A DNA stretch of 64,000 nt from Anaerolineae bacterium (GTDB lineage Bacteria; Chloroflexota; Anaerolineae; Anaerolineales; Anaerolineaceae), in assembly GCA_013314735.1 (NCBI GenBank), contig JABUFD010000003.1, forward strand, positions 496,001-560,000, given 5' to 3'. Positions 34,034 through 44,118 of this stretch are shown in pieces. Below the pieces are notes generated by a model, which was given only the letters and a program-made list of their open reading frames with translations, ran no database searches and had not been told where the DNA came from. How positions within the stretch are numbered: position 1 is the first letter of the stretch; each line of letters opens with the position of its first letter. The translations under genes were made by a program, and so were the position numbers.

Positions 34034-37000
34034 CTAGCCGATATCCGGCGGTGTGGGCGTGCGGCTGGGTGTATACGTCGGCTGCGGCGTAAAGGTGCGG
34101 GTCGGGGTGCGCGTCGGTGTTGCTTCCTGGGTCGGTGTCCTCGTCGGCGTCCTCGATGGAGTAAAGGTTGCTGTCCTTGTCGGGGTGCGTGAAGGAGTGA
34201 AGGTCTGTGTTGGCGTCCTCGTCGGTGTCCGGGTCGGCGTCCTCGTCGGCGTCAACGTCCGGGTGGGCGTCAGCGTCCGCGTGGGTGTGCGCGACGGGGT
34301 AAAGGTCTGGGTTGGGGTGCGGGTCGGCGTCCTCGTCGGGGTGCGGGACGGGGTGAAGGTCCGCGTGGGCGTCTGTGTGATGGTGGGTGTGCGAGTAATC
34401 GTCGGTGTCCGCGTGATGGTCGGGGTGGGTGTCCGCGTGGGCGTCTGCGTCCGGGTGGGGGTGCGCGACGGGGTGAAGGTCTGCGTTGGCGTCTGCGTAA
34501 TGGTTGGTGTCTGGGTTGGATCCGGCGCCACCGGCACCAGGTACAGCCCATCAATGATGGTGGGCGTATCAATGTACGGCCCGGTCCAGGCAATGTTGAA
34601 ATGATCACTGCTGGTGCTTTCCTTGTGCAATACCTGGATATAGTACAGGGTGCCACCCTCCAGGGTCATCGTCACGGATTGCTGGGAAGCATAAGTGAAG
34701 TAACTGGTGTAACCAGTGGTGGTGTTAATGGGGTTGTAGGCAATCAACGAGATACCGGCCGGGTTGGCATTGTTGCTCATCCACAACTCACCCTGGTCGT
34801 TGGAGGCAATGTAGAAGGTATAGTCACCATCATACGGCGGGCAAACATACCCGCGCAGGCGCGTGCCGTAATTGTTCTGCCAGTTGCGCGGAATATCCGC
34901 ACTATAAACGTAGTTGTGACCATCTGGCTCGCCAAAGCGGTAGGCAGTACTGCCGGTCAGGTCGCTCACGTTGCGGCCGGAAATACCCAGCCACCATTCC
35001 CGCAGCAGGCTGCCATTGTTGGCGCAGTACTGGGCTTCAGGCGGGGCTTCCACTTCGTAGGGGAACAGGTATTCTTCCTCGATCACATTCACATCGGCGG
35101 GGTTGCTGCTTGCATACACCGTCCAGCCCACGCTCAGGTTATCGCCGCCGCCGCCTTCTTTTTGCAAGGCCTCGATATAATACAGCCGGCCAGCCTGGAG
35201 TGAGATTTCACTGGAATACTGCGAAGTGTAATAATCCCAGCGGTTTGCCGGCGTCCAGCTGCCAACCGAAGCGATCTGGGAAGCACCCGCTTCATTGACG
35301 CCCGCCGGGTTGAACAACAACGAGCTGTTATCATCGCTGGCAATCCAGAAGCGGTAGGAACCAGTATACGGGGCGCAGAAGTAACCGCGCATGCGCGTGC
35401 CGTAGCTGTCAGCCCAGTTGACCGGGTTGGTCATATCAGGGACAATTTCTGAAACATCCGGGAAATAGGGATAGTTGGGTGCGGAAGTCAGGTTGCTGAC
35501 CGCACTGCCGGAAATACCCCGGAACACTTCGCGCAAGATACCTTCGCCGTTGCAATCCACCCAGCGCGGGGTTGAGGTCATGGTGGGTGTGGTTGTGCTG
35601 GTGGGTGCCAGGGTATTGGTGCGGGTGGGCACGGTGGAAACATCCGCCGGGCGCAGGTAGCGCCCTTCAACCACGGTCGGGTCAGAGCCGGCCAGTTCAT
35701 TGGGGCCAATCCAGCCCACGGCGAGGTTATCACCGCCGGTGTTTTCCTTCACCAGTGCCATGGTGTAGTACCACTGACCGGCCACCAGGTTGACCGTGAC
35801 GGAACGCTGCGAGGGATATTTGTACCACTCACGGGCGTTAGTCCAACCATCCACCGCGGCAATTTGCATCGCATTATCGGGGTTGGTATTGGTACTCAGC
35901 CACAATTCGCCGTAGTCATCCGAAGCCAGGTAAAAATTGTACTGGCCGGTGTAGGGAGCGCACACGTAGCCGTGCACGCGCATGCCGTAGTAATCATCCA
36001 CGTTGGTGGGAGCTTCGTAACTGGTGAGGAAATTGTAATAGTTGGGTTCGTCCGGGTAACGGTCGTTGTTGGTCAGGTCTGTAATACGCCCCCCGCTGAT
36101 ATCAGTCCACACCTCACGCAGGATGGTGCCGCCGCCGGTACACGGTGCCTGGGTGGGGGTGGGGGTGATGGTGGGCACTTCGGTCGGGGTCGGCGGAATG
36201 GGAGTGAAGGTCGGGGCCAGGTTGATCGGGTTGGAAAGGCCGGCCACGCGTGACGTGCGGAATTTTTCCACAATGCCTTCGCGCACCGCTTCCAGGCGCA
36301 CCGTCGGCCAGATCGAGTTCAGGAAGGGCGTGATCAGGGTATGGCGGAAGGTCAGCCGCACCTGCACACGGTTGCCGGGCGCCCCGGCATCATCGGTGAA
36401 ATATGAGGCACTGTTGGTGGAAATGTTGTACTGCTGGCAGTACAACGGGTAGAGGTAATCCTCCTCGCCATCGTGCCCGGTAAAGTACAGCGGGTTCGGG
36501 TCCAGGCGGTAGCCGATGTCTTTGGATGCGTCATAACGGTTGGAACAAATGTTGGTGCTGAAATATCCCTCCGCACCGGGGTTGCCGCGGTTGTCCACCG
36601 CCAGCGGATTTTGCGGGTTGCTCAGGTAATCAATGTAATCGCCGGTCACAGAAGGATTATTATCCCAGGCAATCCCCATCGCCCCGCGCAGGGAGGCATC
36701 CCGGATGGAGGGCATGCGCGCCCAGTCGATCAGGCTGTTGGTCTTTTCTTCATAATCATCCACGCTGTCCGGTACGCGGCAGTCAATCGCGCCGTCCGCG
36801 TTGTCATCATCGGTCAACCCCAGGGCCGCCCCGGCTTCGTCACAGTATGCCGGGTCATAGTCACCGGTGACGGCCAGGCGCACACCAAACCGTGCCCCGT
36901 TCTCCAATGCCAGGTAGGCCTGCATCAGGCGGCCAAATTCAATCACGGCGAATATGGCAGCCAGCAGCAGGGGCAGCACCAGGGCAAATTCCACAAAGCT

Positions 37001-37066
37001 CTGCGCTTTGCTGTGCGGCCCATTTCGGTTGATTTTTTGGATTGTGAACGGTCTGGTTTTCATCAT
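34034..37066 (-). CDS. TadE-like minor pilin with three PA14 domains and a Thr/Pro repeat stalk
   Basis: 1010 residues from the ATG at 37066 (AGGAG five bases upstream). Residues about 15-50 form a TadE motif ([27 protein letters not shown]), a pseudopilin-like membrane anchor. Three PA14-like domains follow at about 305-472, 503-668 and 682-843, each starting ILREVW/ILREVF/LLREWW and containing [18 protein letters not shown]-type repeats; PA14 domains bind carbohydrate or act in adhesion. Residues 848-1010 are a low-complexity TPTRTPT tail. Short TPT linkers also separate the domains. Probably a surface adhesin delivered by a Tad/Flp system encoded elsewhere. Confidence 0.82.
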   Translation of the reverse strand: MMKTRPFTIQKINRNGPHSKAQSFVEFALVLPLLLAAIFAVIEFGRLMQAYLALENGARFGVRLAVTGDYDPAYCDEAGAALGLTDDDNADGAIDCRVPDSVDDYEEKTNSLIDWARMPSIRDASLRGAMGIAWDNNPSVTGDYIDYLSNPQNPLAVDNRGNPGAEGYFSTNICSNRYDASKDIGYRLDPNPLYFTGHDGEEDYLYPLYCQQYNISTNSASYFTDDAGAPGNRVQVRLTFRHTLITPFLNSIWPTVRLEAVREGIVEKFRTSRVAGLSNPINLAPTFTPIPPTPTEVPTITPTPTQAPCTGGGTILREVWTDISGGRITDLTNNDRYPDEPNYYNFLTSYEAPTNVDDYYGMRVHGYVCAPYTGQYNFYLASDDYGELWLSTNTNPDNAMQIAAVDGWTNAREWYKYPSQRSVTVNLVAGQWYYTMALVKENTGGDNLAVGWIGPNELAGSDPTVVEGRYLRPADVSTVPTRTNTLAPTSTTTPTMTSTPRWVDCNGEGILREVFRGISGSAVSNLTSAPNYPYFPDVSEIVPDMTNPVNWADSYGTRMRGYFCAPYTGSYRFWIASDDNSSLLFNPAGVNEAGASQIASVGSWTPANRWDYYTSQYSSEISLQAGRLYYIEALQKEGGGGDNLSVGWTVYASSNPADVNVIEEEYLFPYEVEAPPEAQYCANNGSLLREWWLGISGRNVSDLTGSTAYRFGEPDGHNYVYSADIPRNWQNNYGTRLRGYVCPPYDGDYTFYIASNDQGELWMSNNANPAGISLIAYNPINTTTGYTSYFTYASQQSVTMTLEGGTLYYIQVLHKESTSSDHFNIAWTGPYIDTPTIIDGLYLVPVAPDPTQTPTITQTPTQTFTPSRTPTRTQTPTRTPTPTITRTPTITRTPTITQTPTRTFTPSRTPTRTPTRTPTQTFTPSRTPTRTLTPTRTLTPTRTPTRTPTRTPTQTFTPSRTPTRTATFTPSRTPTRTPTQEATPTRTPTRTFTPQPTYTPSRTPTPPDIG
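34060..34520. repeat. Coding minisatellite (TPT[RQ] repeats)
   Basis: Degenerate tandem units of 6, 12 and 24 bases based on GTCGGGGTG/GTCGGCGTC (plus strand) encode Thr-Pro-Thr-Arg/Gln repeats on the minus strand. The plus strand is also open (VGVRVGV-type frame) only because of the repeat. Length change by slippage or recombination would lengthen or shorten the stalk. Confidence 0.85.
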
Positions 37067-37094
37067 ACCATCTCCTGAACTTCCCTTCCCGGGT

Positions 37095-39101
37095 TTACTG
37101 GGAAATTCGTGTGTAAATACGGGTTGCAATTTCTTCAAAAATCGGCAGCAACTCCTCGCCGGTTGGTGCGTAATAATACTGCCCGCAGGTGGTCATGTGC
37201 GCCACCCCGTCGCAGGGGTCGGTGGTGCGGTCGCCGTCATCCCCCACCGCGGCCATGTAGCGCAGCAGGTCTTCACCGTAGCTTTCCGTCACATTGCCGC
37301 TGCCATCCACCTTGACCACCGCGCCCAGGCCAATCGAAAAGATGCCCACGTTGTTGCCGATCGGCTCCTGGCCGCTGACTTCAGTCAGCGCCATGTCATC
37401 CACCATATCGAGGGCGTAATCAAAGGGGCTGTACAGGATCTGCCCGTAGAGCAAGGTGGCCGGATCCTGGTAGGTGCTGCCGGGCGGGCAGGTGAGCTGG
37501 TTGTCATCAATGCAGGTACGCGGCCAGGGGCGCTGATCACGGCACATCGCGTTCCACATCGTACTGTACAAACCGGGGTACGTCACCGGTACGGTGGGTG
37601 TATCGGGGTCATCATCCAGCGGCGGGCCGAAACAGAAGCTGTTGGTATACTGGGTGGGAATCTGCGGTGCGCGCGGTGCATAGTTGACGGCGCCATCCGA
37701 GAGGAACACCACGATCCACACCGCGCCGGAGCGGCCGTACTGGGTGAGGATGTTGTTGGCTTCGCGGATGCCGCAGCCGGTGCAGGTGGAAAGCGGCGAA
37801 AGCTCATAGATCGACTGCTGGGTGACCATGTTGCCCAGGTACAGCGCCGAGGCTTCATGGTCCGACATCGTCCATTCCCCGTTCGCGTCCCAGTCATAGG
37901 CATCCAGCATGATATCGGAATCGCAGGGGAAGCCGTTGTTGGGCCAGTTGAAAGCGGCAAACTTGGGGTCTTCCGTCCAGCGGTCCGAATCCAGCTCGCA
38001 GCACATCGCATTGTCTCGATTATCGGTCCCATCCACATCGATACAGGGTGGGAACCGCGGGTCTGCGTCAAACCCGTCACCGTCGCGGTCTTCGGGATTG
38101 ACCGGGTTAAAGGCGAAGTAATTCTTCACCCCATTCGGATCTGCCAGTCCGGGGCTTTTCCACTGCGGCCACAGGCGCGCAAAGGGAGCGTCATTGTGCA
38201 GGGCGATATTGTTGATCGCATTCTTGACTTCATCAATATCATCACTCAGGCTGGTGGGCACGCCCTGGATATTGGGAATCACCTGCGTTTCCGCCGAGGT
38301 ATCGTAGGTTACAATTGCCACGCGGTCATAGCCTTCATGCATTTTATCCACCAGCAGCAGGGCGGCTTGCTTGGCCTGCGCCAGCGGCTGGCAGGTATTA
38401 TTGGCGTTACAATCGGTGGGGTCAAAATCCGCCGGGACAAAGCCCACCGTATCTTCACCCATCGATTCGGAGACATCGATCACGATCACCAGGTCCACCG
38501 GGGCAGCTTCTGTTACGGTATGGGTGGTGAGGGCGATATCGGAGAATCCCAGGATACTCATAAAATACATCGGTGCGCGCTGGGTGGCTTCCACCCAGAT
38601 CAGCTTGCGCGGCGCCTGCAGGCCGCTTTCGGTATTGGGGCAGCGGGCGAAGAAGGTTGGCTCCACCGTGGCCAGGTAACGGTCACGGATGCCATCGGGG
38701 CTGCCGCCGTAGGGTTGATACAGATCGCGGTCGGTGATGGTGTCAAAGGCGTCACAGATGTACACCTTGAGGTCGATCGTACTCATGTCCAGTTCGTGCA
38801 TCGCCAGCACTTCTTCCGCTGCTTCTTCCAGCTTCTCGATCGTCTGGCCTGTCTTAAACTCATTGGCGGCGGTGATCGCCGCCGCGTCCACGGCGCGCTT
38901 CAACTCGCCGTACGTGACATACATGATCCCGGCATCCACGGCCAGGCCAACAGCTGCCAGTAACCCAACCACGGCAATCGCGAAAATGATCAGCGATTGC
39001 CCGCGCTGGTGGCGCAGCCGCCGCTCAGGAGCCGGGGGTTGGGGTTTGATAGGGCGTCGATGTGGGGATCGCCGCAGGAAGGGAAATAACTGTATAGACA
39101 T
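37095..39101 (-). CDS. TadG-like protein with von Willebrand factor A domain
   Basis: 668 residues. N-terminal Tad module with membrane segment ([24 protein letters not shown], about 35-58), followed by a VWA domain whose MIDAS starts at [16 protein letters not shown] (near residue 205) and continues to about residue 620 with large inserts, one Cys-rich. VWA domains bind ligands in a metal-dependent way. The start at 39101 has GAGG six bases upstream and lies 77 bases inside the preceding tadE-like gene. Part of a three-gene minor-pilin operon. Confidence 0.88.
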   Translation of the reverse strand: MSIQLFPFLRRSPHRRPIKPQPPAPERRLRHQRGQSLIIFAIAVVGLLAAVGLAVDAGIMYVTYGELKRAVDAAAITAANEFKTGQTIEKLEEAAEEVLAMHELDMSTIDLKVYICDAFDTITDRDLYQPYGGSPDGIRDRYLATVEPTFFARCPNTESGLQAPRKLIWVEATQRAPMYFMSILGFSDIALTTHTVTEAAPVDLVIVIDVSESMGEDTVGFVPADFDPTDCNANNTCQPLAQAKQAALLLVDKMHEGYDRVAIVTYDTSAETQVIPNIQGVPTSLSDDIDEVKNAINNIALHNDAPFARLWPQWKSPGLADPNGVKNYFAFNPVNPEDRDGDGFDADPRFPPCIDVDGTDNRDNAMCCELDSDRWTEDPKFAAFNWPNNGFPCDSDIMLDAYDWDANGEWTMSDHEASALYLGNMVTQQSIYELSPLSTCTGCGIREANNILTQYGRSGAVWIVVFLSDGAVNYAPRAPQIPTQYTNSFCFGPPLDDDPDTPTVPVTYPGLYSTMWNAMCRDQRPWPRTCIDDNQLTCPPGSTYQDPATLLYGQILYSPFDYALDMVDDMALTEVSGQEPIGNNVGIFSIGLGAVVKVDGSGNVTESYGEDLLRYMAAVGDDGDRTTDPCDGVAHMTTCGQYYYAPTGEELLPIFEEIATRIYTRISQ

Positions 39102-39813
39102 GAATCCTCACCGGATTGGGTAAAAATTGGGAAATCAAGGGGGCATTTAGCCACTGGTGGTAGCAATAATAATATTCCACCACCACAAAGCCGCGCTTGG
39201 GCGGCGCAACTGAACTCAGGTAGTTGTTCATCCGCACTTCGTTCCAGAACGGCGTCAGGCGTTCGATGTTCCCATCGCAGTCATACTGCCAGTTGCTGTT
39301 GTGGTCGGTATCGCTGTCGTGGTCCGAATAGGCATAATAGCCTGCCGGGGGCGGGTAGCTGGCGCTGACGCGGTTGTCCACCACGGTATAGGCCGAGATC
39401 ACCACGTCATCCGTGGTCATATCCAGCTGGGTGGCGGAGTTGATCCCGTTGCAGAAGGGATCGCTCGGCCCGCTACACTGGGGGGAACCTGCCGGGGGTG
39501 AGAAAATGCAGACGGTATCGTAGTAATAATCAAATGGTTCCGTGCGGCAGTTCATATCGGTGGGGCCGTCATAGAACGGGTCGCGCAGGGAGGCAAAACG
39601 GGCTGCTTCGCGCACCAGGTCCAGCCCATCGAGGTAGGAGCCGACAAACGCCGCCACTTCCACCAGCCCCAGCACCATGATCAGCAGGATCGGCAGGATC
39701 AACGCCAGCTCGATCAACGACTGGCCTGCCGCATGGCGGCGTTGTTCTGGCGTGGGTTGACCGGGTTCAGGGGTAGATTGATTTAAATGCGGACGCATTT
39801 TGGGTTGAAACAT
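39025..39813 (-). CDS. TadE-like minor pilin
   Basis: 262 residues. Signature GQSLIELALILPILLIMVLGLVEVAAF (about residues 30-56) with the conserved Glu after the membrane entry, then SYLDGLDLVREAARFASLRDP. The C-terminal part is extracytoplasmic, ending in a Thr/Pro stretch ([13 protein letters not shown]) like that of the PA14 pilin. First gene of the Tad-like operon; its end overlaps the tadG-like gene in another frame. Confidence 0.85.
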   Translation of the reverse strand: MFQPKMRPHLNQSTPEPGQPTPEQRRHAAGQSLIELALILPILLIMVLGLVEVAAFVGSYLDGLDLVREAARFASLRDPFYDGPTDMNCRTEPFDYYYDTVCIFSPPAGSPQCSGPSDPFCNGINSATQLDMTTDDVVISAYTVVDNRVSASYPPPAGYYAYSDHDSDTDHNSNWQYDCDGNIERLTPFWNEVRMNNYLSSVAPPKRGFVVVEYYYCYHQWLNAPLISQFLPNPVRIHVYTVISLPAAIPTSTPYQTPTPGS

Positions 39814-40130
39814 GGGCTTTCTGTCTTTCGAAAAGCGTGATTATGGAAAACCGTTCTGAAGCATTCTTATCCAGAATTAATATACAACATTCATCCTGAA
39901 TATTCAACAAGGTGCAAACTCCCTGTAAGGTTTTGCAGCAAGGTATTCATCGAAGCTGGCATATATCCCTGTCGAAAATCTCAATCCAATCCTATTGTAT
40001 CACGAAACCCTGTCAAAGGCTGCATACTTTCACGGTTGCAGGTTCTACCCCTGCAGGATGTGTACCAACCCCACATTTTTTGGTACGATTAACGCATTCA
40101 CCCCATTTTGATCGAACAAGGAGCCAACCA
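39814..40130. other. Divergent intergenic region between tadE-like and GH20 genes
   Basis: 317 bases with no gene. Both flanking genes are transcribed away from it, so it should contain their promoters; no strong -35/-10 pair could be singled out. A short T-arm-like stretch at about 40038-40060 does not belong to a recognisable tRNA. Confidence 0.4.
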
Positions 40131-42005
40131 ATGGCAAATTCTACGGTTCACCTGACCCTGTTACCCCAACCCCGCACTCTGCACCCACTCGCCGGGGAAT
40201 TCCCCCTGCCGCGCGCCGCGCTGATCCAGATCATCGCCCGGCAGCCGCAGGCGCTGCTGTTCAGCGCAACCCAGTTCCAGCAGTATTTAAAGAAGGAACA
40301 CGGTCTGCACTGGGAGATCGCGGCTTCGGGTTTTGAACCCGGCGCTGCCCTGCGCCTGGTGCTGGACCCCGGCGCCACCGGCGGCCCCCAGGGCTACCGC
40401 CTGGCGATCCTGCCGGAAGGCATCACGATCACCGCCAGTGACGCGGCCGGCATCTTCTACGGCCTGGCCACCCTGCGCCAGATTGCCAGCCAGGCGCGCC
40501 GCGCCAACCTGCCGTGCCTGGAAATTGTTGACGCGCCCGATTTCCCCGCGCGCGGGGTGATGCTCGATATCAGCCGCGACAAGGTCTACACCATGGAAAC
40601 CCTCTATGCCCTGGTCGACCGCCTGGCTGGCTGGAAGATCAACCAGCTGCAGTTGTATACCGAGCACACCTTCGCCTATCGCAATCACCCCCTGCCGTGG
40701 CAAAACGCCTCACCGATGACCGGGGAGGAAATCCTCCTGCTGGATGCCTACTGCCGCCAGCGCTTTGTGGAACTGGTGCCCAACCAGAATTCCTTCGGCC
40801 ACCTGGAACACTGGCTTTCACTGGAACCCTACCAGCACCTGGCGGAGATCCACGGCGAATTCGATGTCCCGTGGGGCAAAGCCCACGGCCCGTTCTCGCT
40901 TTCCCCGGCCGAGCCGGGCAGCCTCGAACTGATCCGCAGCCTGTACGATGAACTCCTGCCGCATTTCACCAGCCGCATCCTCAACATCGGCGCCGATGAA
41001 ACCTTTGATATCGGCATGGGAAAATCCAAAGCGCTGTGCGATGAAAAAAGCATCCCCCAGGTGTACCTCGATTTCCTGCTGGAGCTGTACCGCGAGGTGA
41101 AACGCCGCGGCTTTACCATGATGTACTGGGGCGACATCATCTGCCGCCATCCCGAATTGATCCCGCAGCTGCCCCAGGACGCGATCGGCCTGCTGTGGGG
41201 CTACGAGGCCAGCCACCCCTTCGATGCCGAAGGCGCGGCCTTTGCCGCCGCGCGTGTGCCGTTCTACATGTGCCCCGGCACCAGCAGCTGGAACACGATT
41301 GCCGGGCGGTTGGAAAACGCCCTCGGCAACCTGCGCAGCGCGGCCGAGAACGGCATCCAGTACGGCGCCGCCGGTTACCTCAACACCGACTGGGGCGACA
41401 GCGGCCACTGGCAGGTGCCGCCGATCAGCTACCCGGGCTTCGCCGCCGGGGCAGCGTATGCGTGGTGCCTCAAAAGCAACCGCAACCTCAACCTGGCGGA
41501 AGCCCTCAACCGCCACGCCTTTGCCGATTTGGCGCACGAGATGGGCGGGATCCTGGTTGGCCTGGGCAATCTCTACCAGAAAGCCGGCGTGGACTACCCC
41601 AACAGCACCGTCTTCCATCACCTGCTGGCGCGGCCGCTGGCGGAAATCGCCGCTGCCGAAGGCCTGCAGGCCGACAGCTTTGATGAAGTCCTGATCACGC
41701 TGGACGCGCTCGAACAGCACCTGGCCCAGGCGCGCATGGCCTGCCCCGATGCCGAGTTGATCGAACGCGAAGTTAAAAATACCATCCGCCTGGTGCGGCA
41801 CGCCTGCAAGCGCGCCCTGCTGGCGCTGATGGTCAAAGAAAATGCCCCCGAAAGCGAACAGGCCCGCGCCAAAAGCGTGCTGGGGACGGAATGGAAACAG
41901 ATTTCCCGCGAGTACCGCGACCTGTGGCTGGCGCGCGCCCGCGAAGGCGGCCTGGCGGACAGCATGGGCAAGTTTAAGGCGCTGGAACAGGATTACGACC
42001 TGTAA
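40131..42005 (+). CDS. GH20 beta-N-acetylhexosaminidase
   Basis: 624 residues from the ATG at 40131 (AAGGAG seven bases upstream). Residues 5-125 are the GH20b domain; the catalytic barrel begins at DFPARGVMLDISRDKVYTME. The Asp-Glu pair that stabilises the oxazolinium and protonates the leaving group is D289-E290 in ILNIGADETFD, where most members have H-x-GG-D-E. C-terminal 200 residues are helical and of unknown role. No signal peptide, so probably cytosolic, acting on GlcNAc- or GalNAc-containing oligosaccharides. Stand-alone gene. Confidence 0.88.
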   Translation: MANSTVHLTLLPQPRTLHPLAGEFPLPRAALIQIIARQPQALLFSATQFQQYLKKEHGLHWEIAASGFEPGAALRLVLDPGATGGPQGYRLAILPEGITITASDAAGIFYGLATLRQIASQARRANLPCLEIVDAPDFPARGVMLDISRDKVYTMETLYALVDRLAGWKINQLQLYTEHTFAYRNHPLPWQNASPMTGEEILLLDAYCRQRFVELVPNQNSFGHLEHWLSLEPYQHLAEIHGEFDVPWGKAHGPFSLSPAEPGSLELIRSLYDELLPHFTSRILNIGADETFDIGMGKSKALCDEKSIPQVYLDFLLELYREVKRRGFTMMYWGDIICRHPELIPQLPQDAIGLLWGYEASHPFDAEGAAFAAARVPFYMCPGTSSWNTIAGRLENALGNLRSAAENGIQYGAAGYLNTDWGDSGHWQVPPISYPGFAAGAAYAWCLKSNRNLNLAEALNRHAFADLAHEMGGILVGLGNLYQKAGVDYPNSTVFHHLLARPLAEIAAAEGLQADSFDEVLITLDALEQHLAQARMACPDAELIEREVKNTIRLVRHACKRALLALMVKENAPESEQARAKSVLGTEWKQISREYRDLWLARAREGGLADSMGKFKALEQDYDL

Positions 42006-42041
42006 GGTTTACGACCTGTAACAGGTTTGCGCGCACGTTTT

Positions 42042-42075
42042 AACCGGTGGGAGGACCCAGGTCCTCCCACCGGTT
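42042..42075. repeat. Hairpin repeat, copy 1 (15-bp perfect arms)
   Basis: AACCGGTGGGAGGAC, loop CCAG, GTCCTCCCACCGGTT. It follows the GH20 gene and could stop transcription, but only a short T-run (TTTTCG) follows and a near copy lies at 43212, so it is a dispersed element. Just before it TTACGACCTGTAA occurs twice (41993-42005 and 42009-42021). Confidence 0.8.
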
Positions 42076-42094
42076 TTCGTTAATGCAGGAGGGA

Positions 42095-42159
42095 TGGGAC
42101 GTGGACAATGCCTGAAAATGCCGCTGAATCCCCGGTGCCAGGTGCACGCTTTGTTGGGC
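42095..42159 (-). other. Truncated integron attC-like site (attC1)
   Basis: The plus-strand end GGTGCACGCTTT-GTTGGGC (42141-42159) has a perfect GTTRRRY core and is almost identical to the end of the site at 44877-45004. The inner part (AATGCCTGAAAATGCCGCTGAATCCC) also matches the other sites. The opposite core is missing; the hairpin repeat and the GH20 gene lie there instead. It is the downstream site of the methyltransferase cassette on the minus strand. Confidence 0.6.
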
Positions 42160-42169
42160 AGCCTTTGAT

Positions 42170-42874
42170 TTACTTCCTCCAATACACTCTATACTTCCAT
42201 CGAATATTGGTTATATGTTCTCGCCTGATGTGTTCAATGACTTTCTTCCCAAAAATAAATCCATAGATGCTGACAATATTTTCGATGGTTCCATAATCTT
42301 GATTCGAGAACACATCCTGGTAGGCAAATTGATATTCTTCGATAAAAATGCGATCCACTTCGACATCAAATTTGCCTTTGTATGGATTATCAATGACAGG
42401 ATCGAGATCCCCGCCGTACCAGCCAGGCGGAATACCGACATAGACCACCTTATCCTGCGCTACTCGCAAGCCTTCACGGATGAAATCACGATATCGTTCT
42501 GCGGGAAACAATGCCAATGTGAACCCAGTAACAATGTCCACAGAATTATCCGCCAATGGAATCGCACATGCGTCACCGGAAAGATAAATAAGTCGCGCTG
42601 CCTCGTCACCGAGTGCCGCTTGCCGCGCCTGGCGCAGCATAGCTGGTTCATATTCGATACCGATCACTTGCCGGGCGGTGCGCGCCACTGCCCGGCTTGA
42701 TCTACCGGTTCCAGCGCCGACATCCACAATGAGTTTTCCGTGCAGGTCAATCATTTCGGGCACTTGATCAAACACGGAAGGTTGGTAAGGTACGTTCATG
42801 AATGCTTCGTATACTTCTGGATAGTCACGATATAGAATATCCCAGCGGTTTTCAATTGATTCGGGTCGTGGCAT
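42170..42874 (-). CDS. Class I SAM-dependent methyltransferase, cassette-borne
   Basis: 234 residues; leader TTGAGGAGTAACAG directly before the ATG. Motif I LIVDVGAGTGRSSRAVA, IGIEYEPAMLRQAR, then VDIVTGFTLALFPAERY as in Methyltransf_11/25 proteins; the N-terminus ENRWDILYRDYPEVYEAFMNVP is typical of small stand-alone enzymes. It sits between two attC-like sites and has the size of a one-gene integron cassette. Substrate unknown. Confidence 0.85.
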   Translation of the reverse strand: MPRPESIENRWDILYRDYPEVYEAFMNVPYQPSVFDQVPEMIDLHGKLIVDVGAGTGRSSRAVARTARQVIGIEYEPAMLRQARQAALGDEAARLIYLSGDACAIPLADNSVDIVTGFTLALFPAERYRDFIREGLRVAQDKVVYVGIPPGWYGGDLDPVIDNPYKGKFDVEVDRIFIEEYQFAYQDVFSNQDYGTIENIVSIYGFIFGKKVIEHIRREHITNIRWKYRVYWRK

Positions 42875-42938
42875 CTGTTACTCCTCAATGGTTAGCTAGA
42901 CGTTTCTGTGTCCAGGAGCACATGCTTCAGAATGAGCG

Positions 42939-43068
42939 GTCCAACAGTTTGTGTTACCTGCGCTGGGGTGAGGACGGCGAAGCGCCGTCCGACTGGAAAA
43001 ATGCTGAGGCGCAGAAAAATGCCTGGAAGCGAGCCAGAATGCCCGGCATCGGTTGCACGCTGTGTCAG
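42939..43068 (-). other. Integron attC-like site (attC2)
   Basis: Plus strand: GTCCAAC core (RYYYAAC, 42939-42945), then GTGTTACCTGCGC, a central GGACGGCGAAGCGCCGTCC hairpin, AAAAATGCCTGGAAGCGAGCC, and CGGTTGCACGCT before a degenerate second core GTGTCAG (43062-43068). On the minus strand GTTGGAC starts the methyltransferase cassette. Length 130 bp and layout fit attC. One core is degenerate. Confidence 0.6.
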
Positions 43069-43211
43069 GTACGGATGCATTGAAGGGCATGTTGTTCATT
43101 ATAAATCAAGCTTTTGCTCACAAGTCAGAAAGAGGGAAGACATCCGATTTCTTAAAGCGATACGCCGGTCGAAGTCGGATGAATGGCACAAGATTAATAA
43201 AAGGTCTGTAT

Positions 43212-43241
43212 CCGGTGGGAGGACCAGCGTTCTCCCACCGG
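43212..43241. repeat. Hairpin repeat, copy 2
   Basis: CCGGTGGGAGGAC, loop CAGC, GTTCTCCCACCGG: same element as at 42042-42075 with one G-T pair in the stem. Both copies are followed by a related tail (CGGTTTTCGTTAATG and CGGTTTGGGTTAATG). Confidence 0.75.
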
Positions 43242-43278
43242 TTTGGGTTAATGGTGGGCAAAGTGAACGATGCGCGCT

Positions 43279-44118
43279 TTATTCGCCGGTTGAAGGTGGT
43301 TGAGGATCGAGGGTGTAGATCCAGAAATCACACACCGCGCCGCCTTCCATCAGGGTCGAGGTGCGCTGCATGCGCAGGCCGGCATTATAGGCTTTGTAGG
43401 CTACCTCATCGGTGCTGCATGCCATCAGGTAGCCGACGGTGGGATGCCTCTCCCGGAAATATCTTGCCCACTCGCATTCCCGCACGTGCAGCACCGCTTC
43501 CCGCCTGGTTTTATGGATCACTTCGTGACGCAGCCCGGCAGTGAACAGGCTGGGCGCTGCATTAACCGCGGTGAAATCCTCGATGAATTCCTCAACACTG
43601 CCGGTTTCCCCGTGCGCAGCAGCAAGCCTGCCTGCAACCATCAGGTCATAGACTATCAACTCTCCCTGTTTGCCGTAGTTCTTGATGATGGTTTCGGCCA
43701 GGTAAGCCAGGCCATCAAACCGCAAGTGCAGTGCCTCAAAGGCGGTGATCTCTTTTTCAACCGTATCATTGCCGAAGCAGCGCCGTACCTGGGGGATGGG
43801 CGGCGTGCTTTCGATGACATCCCTGACCGCAGTCCCTGTTACGTCCAGGTGGGGCGCAGGGAAAACGCGGTCAAGCAGCGCTTCAGCGCCCTGGTTTGGG
43901 TTGCTTTCGGGTAAGGCAACTTTGGTCCATCCGGCTGAAAGGATGTGTACGGTGAATGTGTCATCATAAGCCGCCAACGCGGCGCGCCAGACGGCAAGCG
44001 TGTTCTCAACCCCCAGCCGTTCCGATAAATGCCTGAACCACCGCAGATAGGGTGTGTAGAATTCATTGGCACAGATCCGGAACGGAAACACTCTTTCACG
44101 GCACGGCAGATGATTCAT
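43279..44118 (-). CDS. L-2-amino-thiazoline-4-carboxylic acid hydrolase-like protein
   Basis: 279 residues. The C-terminal third has the pattern of the ATC-hydrolase family (PF14196): REAVLHVRECEWARYFRERHPTVGYLMACSTDEVAYKAYNAGLRMQRTSTLMEGGAVCDFWIY, with conserved Cys residues near 231 and 260. In Pseudomonas the enzyme opens a thiazoline ring on the way to cysteine, but most homologues are uncharacterised and occur singly. Located between the membrane-protein gene and attC2, in the cassette array; no attC was found between it and the membrane-protein gene upstream. Confidence 0.75.
   Translation of the reverse strand: MNHLPCRERVFPFRICANEFYTPYLRWFRHLSERLGVENTLAVWRAALAAYDDTFTVHILSAGWTKVALPESNPNQGAEALLDRVFPAPHLDVTGTAVRDVIESTPPIPQVRRCFGNDTVEKEITAFEALHLRFDGLAYLAETIIKNYGKQGELIVYDLMVAGRLAAAHGETGSVEEFIEDFTAVNAAPSLFTAGLRHEVIHKTRREAVLHVRECEWARYFRERHPTVGYLMACSTDEVAYKAYNAGLRMQRTSTLMEGGAVCDFWIYTLDPQPPSTGE

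Larger units (their letters stand above)
42875..43278. other. Non-coding cassette junction
   Basis: About 400 bases without a gene. It holds the attC2 site (42939-43068), about 140 bases of unassigned sequence with no match I recognise, and hairpin repeat copy 2 (43212-43241). Confidence 0.5.

Noticed and set aside
34053-34604. Plus-strand open frame rich in Val-Gly-Val-Arg
   Set aside because: It is the antisense of the TPT repeat stalk; open only because the minisatellite has no stop in any frame.
36954-38963. Plus-strand open frame of 669 codons
   Set aside because: Antisense of the TadG/VWA gene; no recognisable domain, while the minus strand has TadG and MIDAS motifs.
40038-40066. tRNA-like T-arm (GCAGG-TTCTACC-CCTGC) followed by a GTACCA end
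   Set aside because: No matching acceptor, D-arm or anticodon arm could be built upstream and the T-loop lacks the conserved purine; chance hairpin most likely.
42042-42075. Hairpin read as a classical terminator of the GH20 gene
   Set aside because: T-run is short and a near copy occurs at 43212 away from a matching gene end; kept as a dispersed repeat that may also stop transcription.
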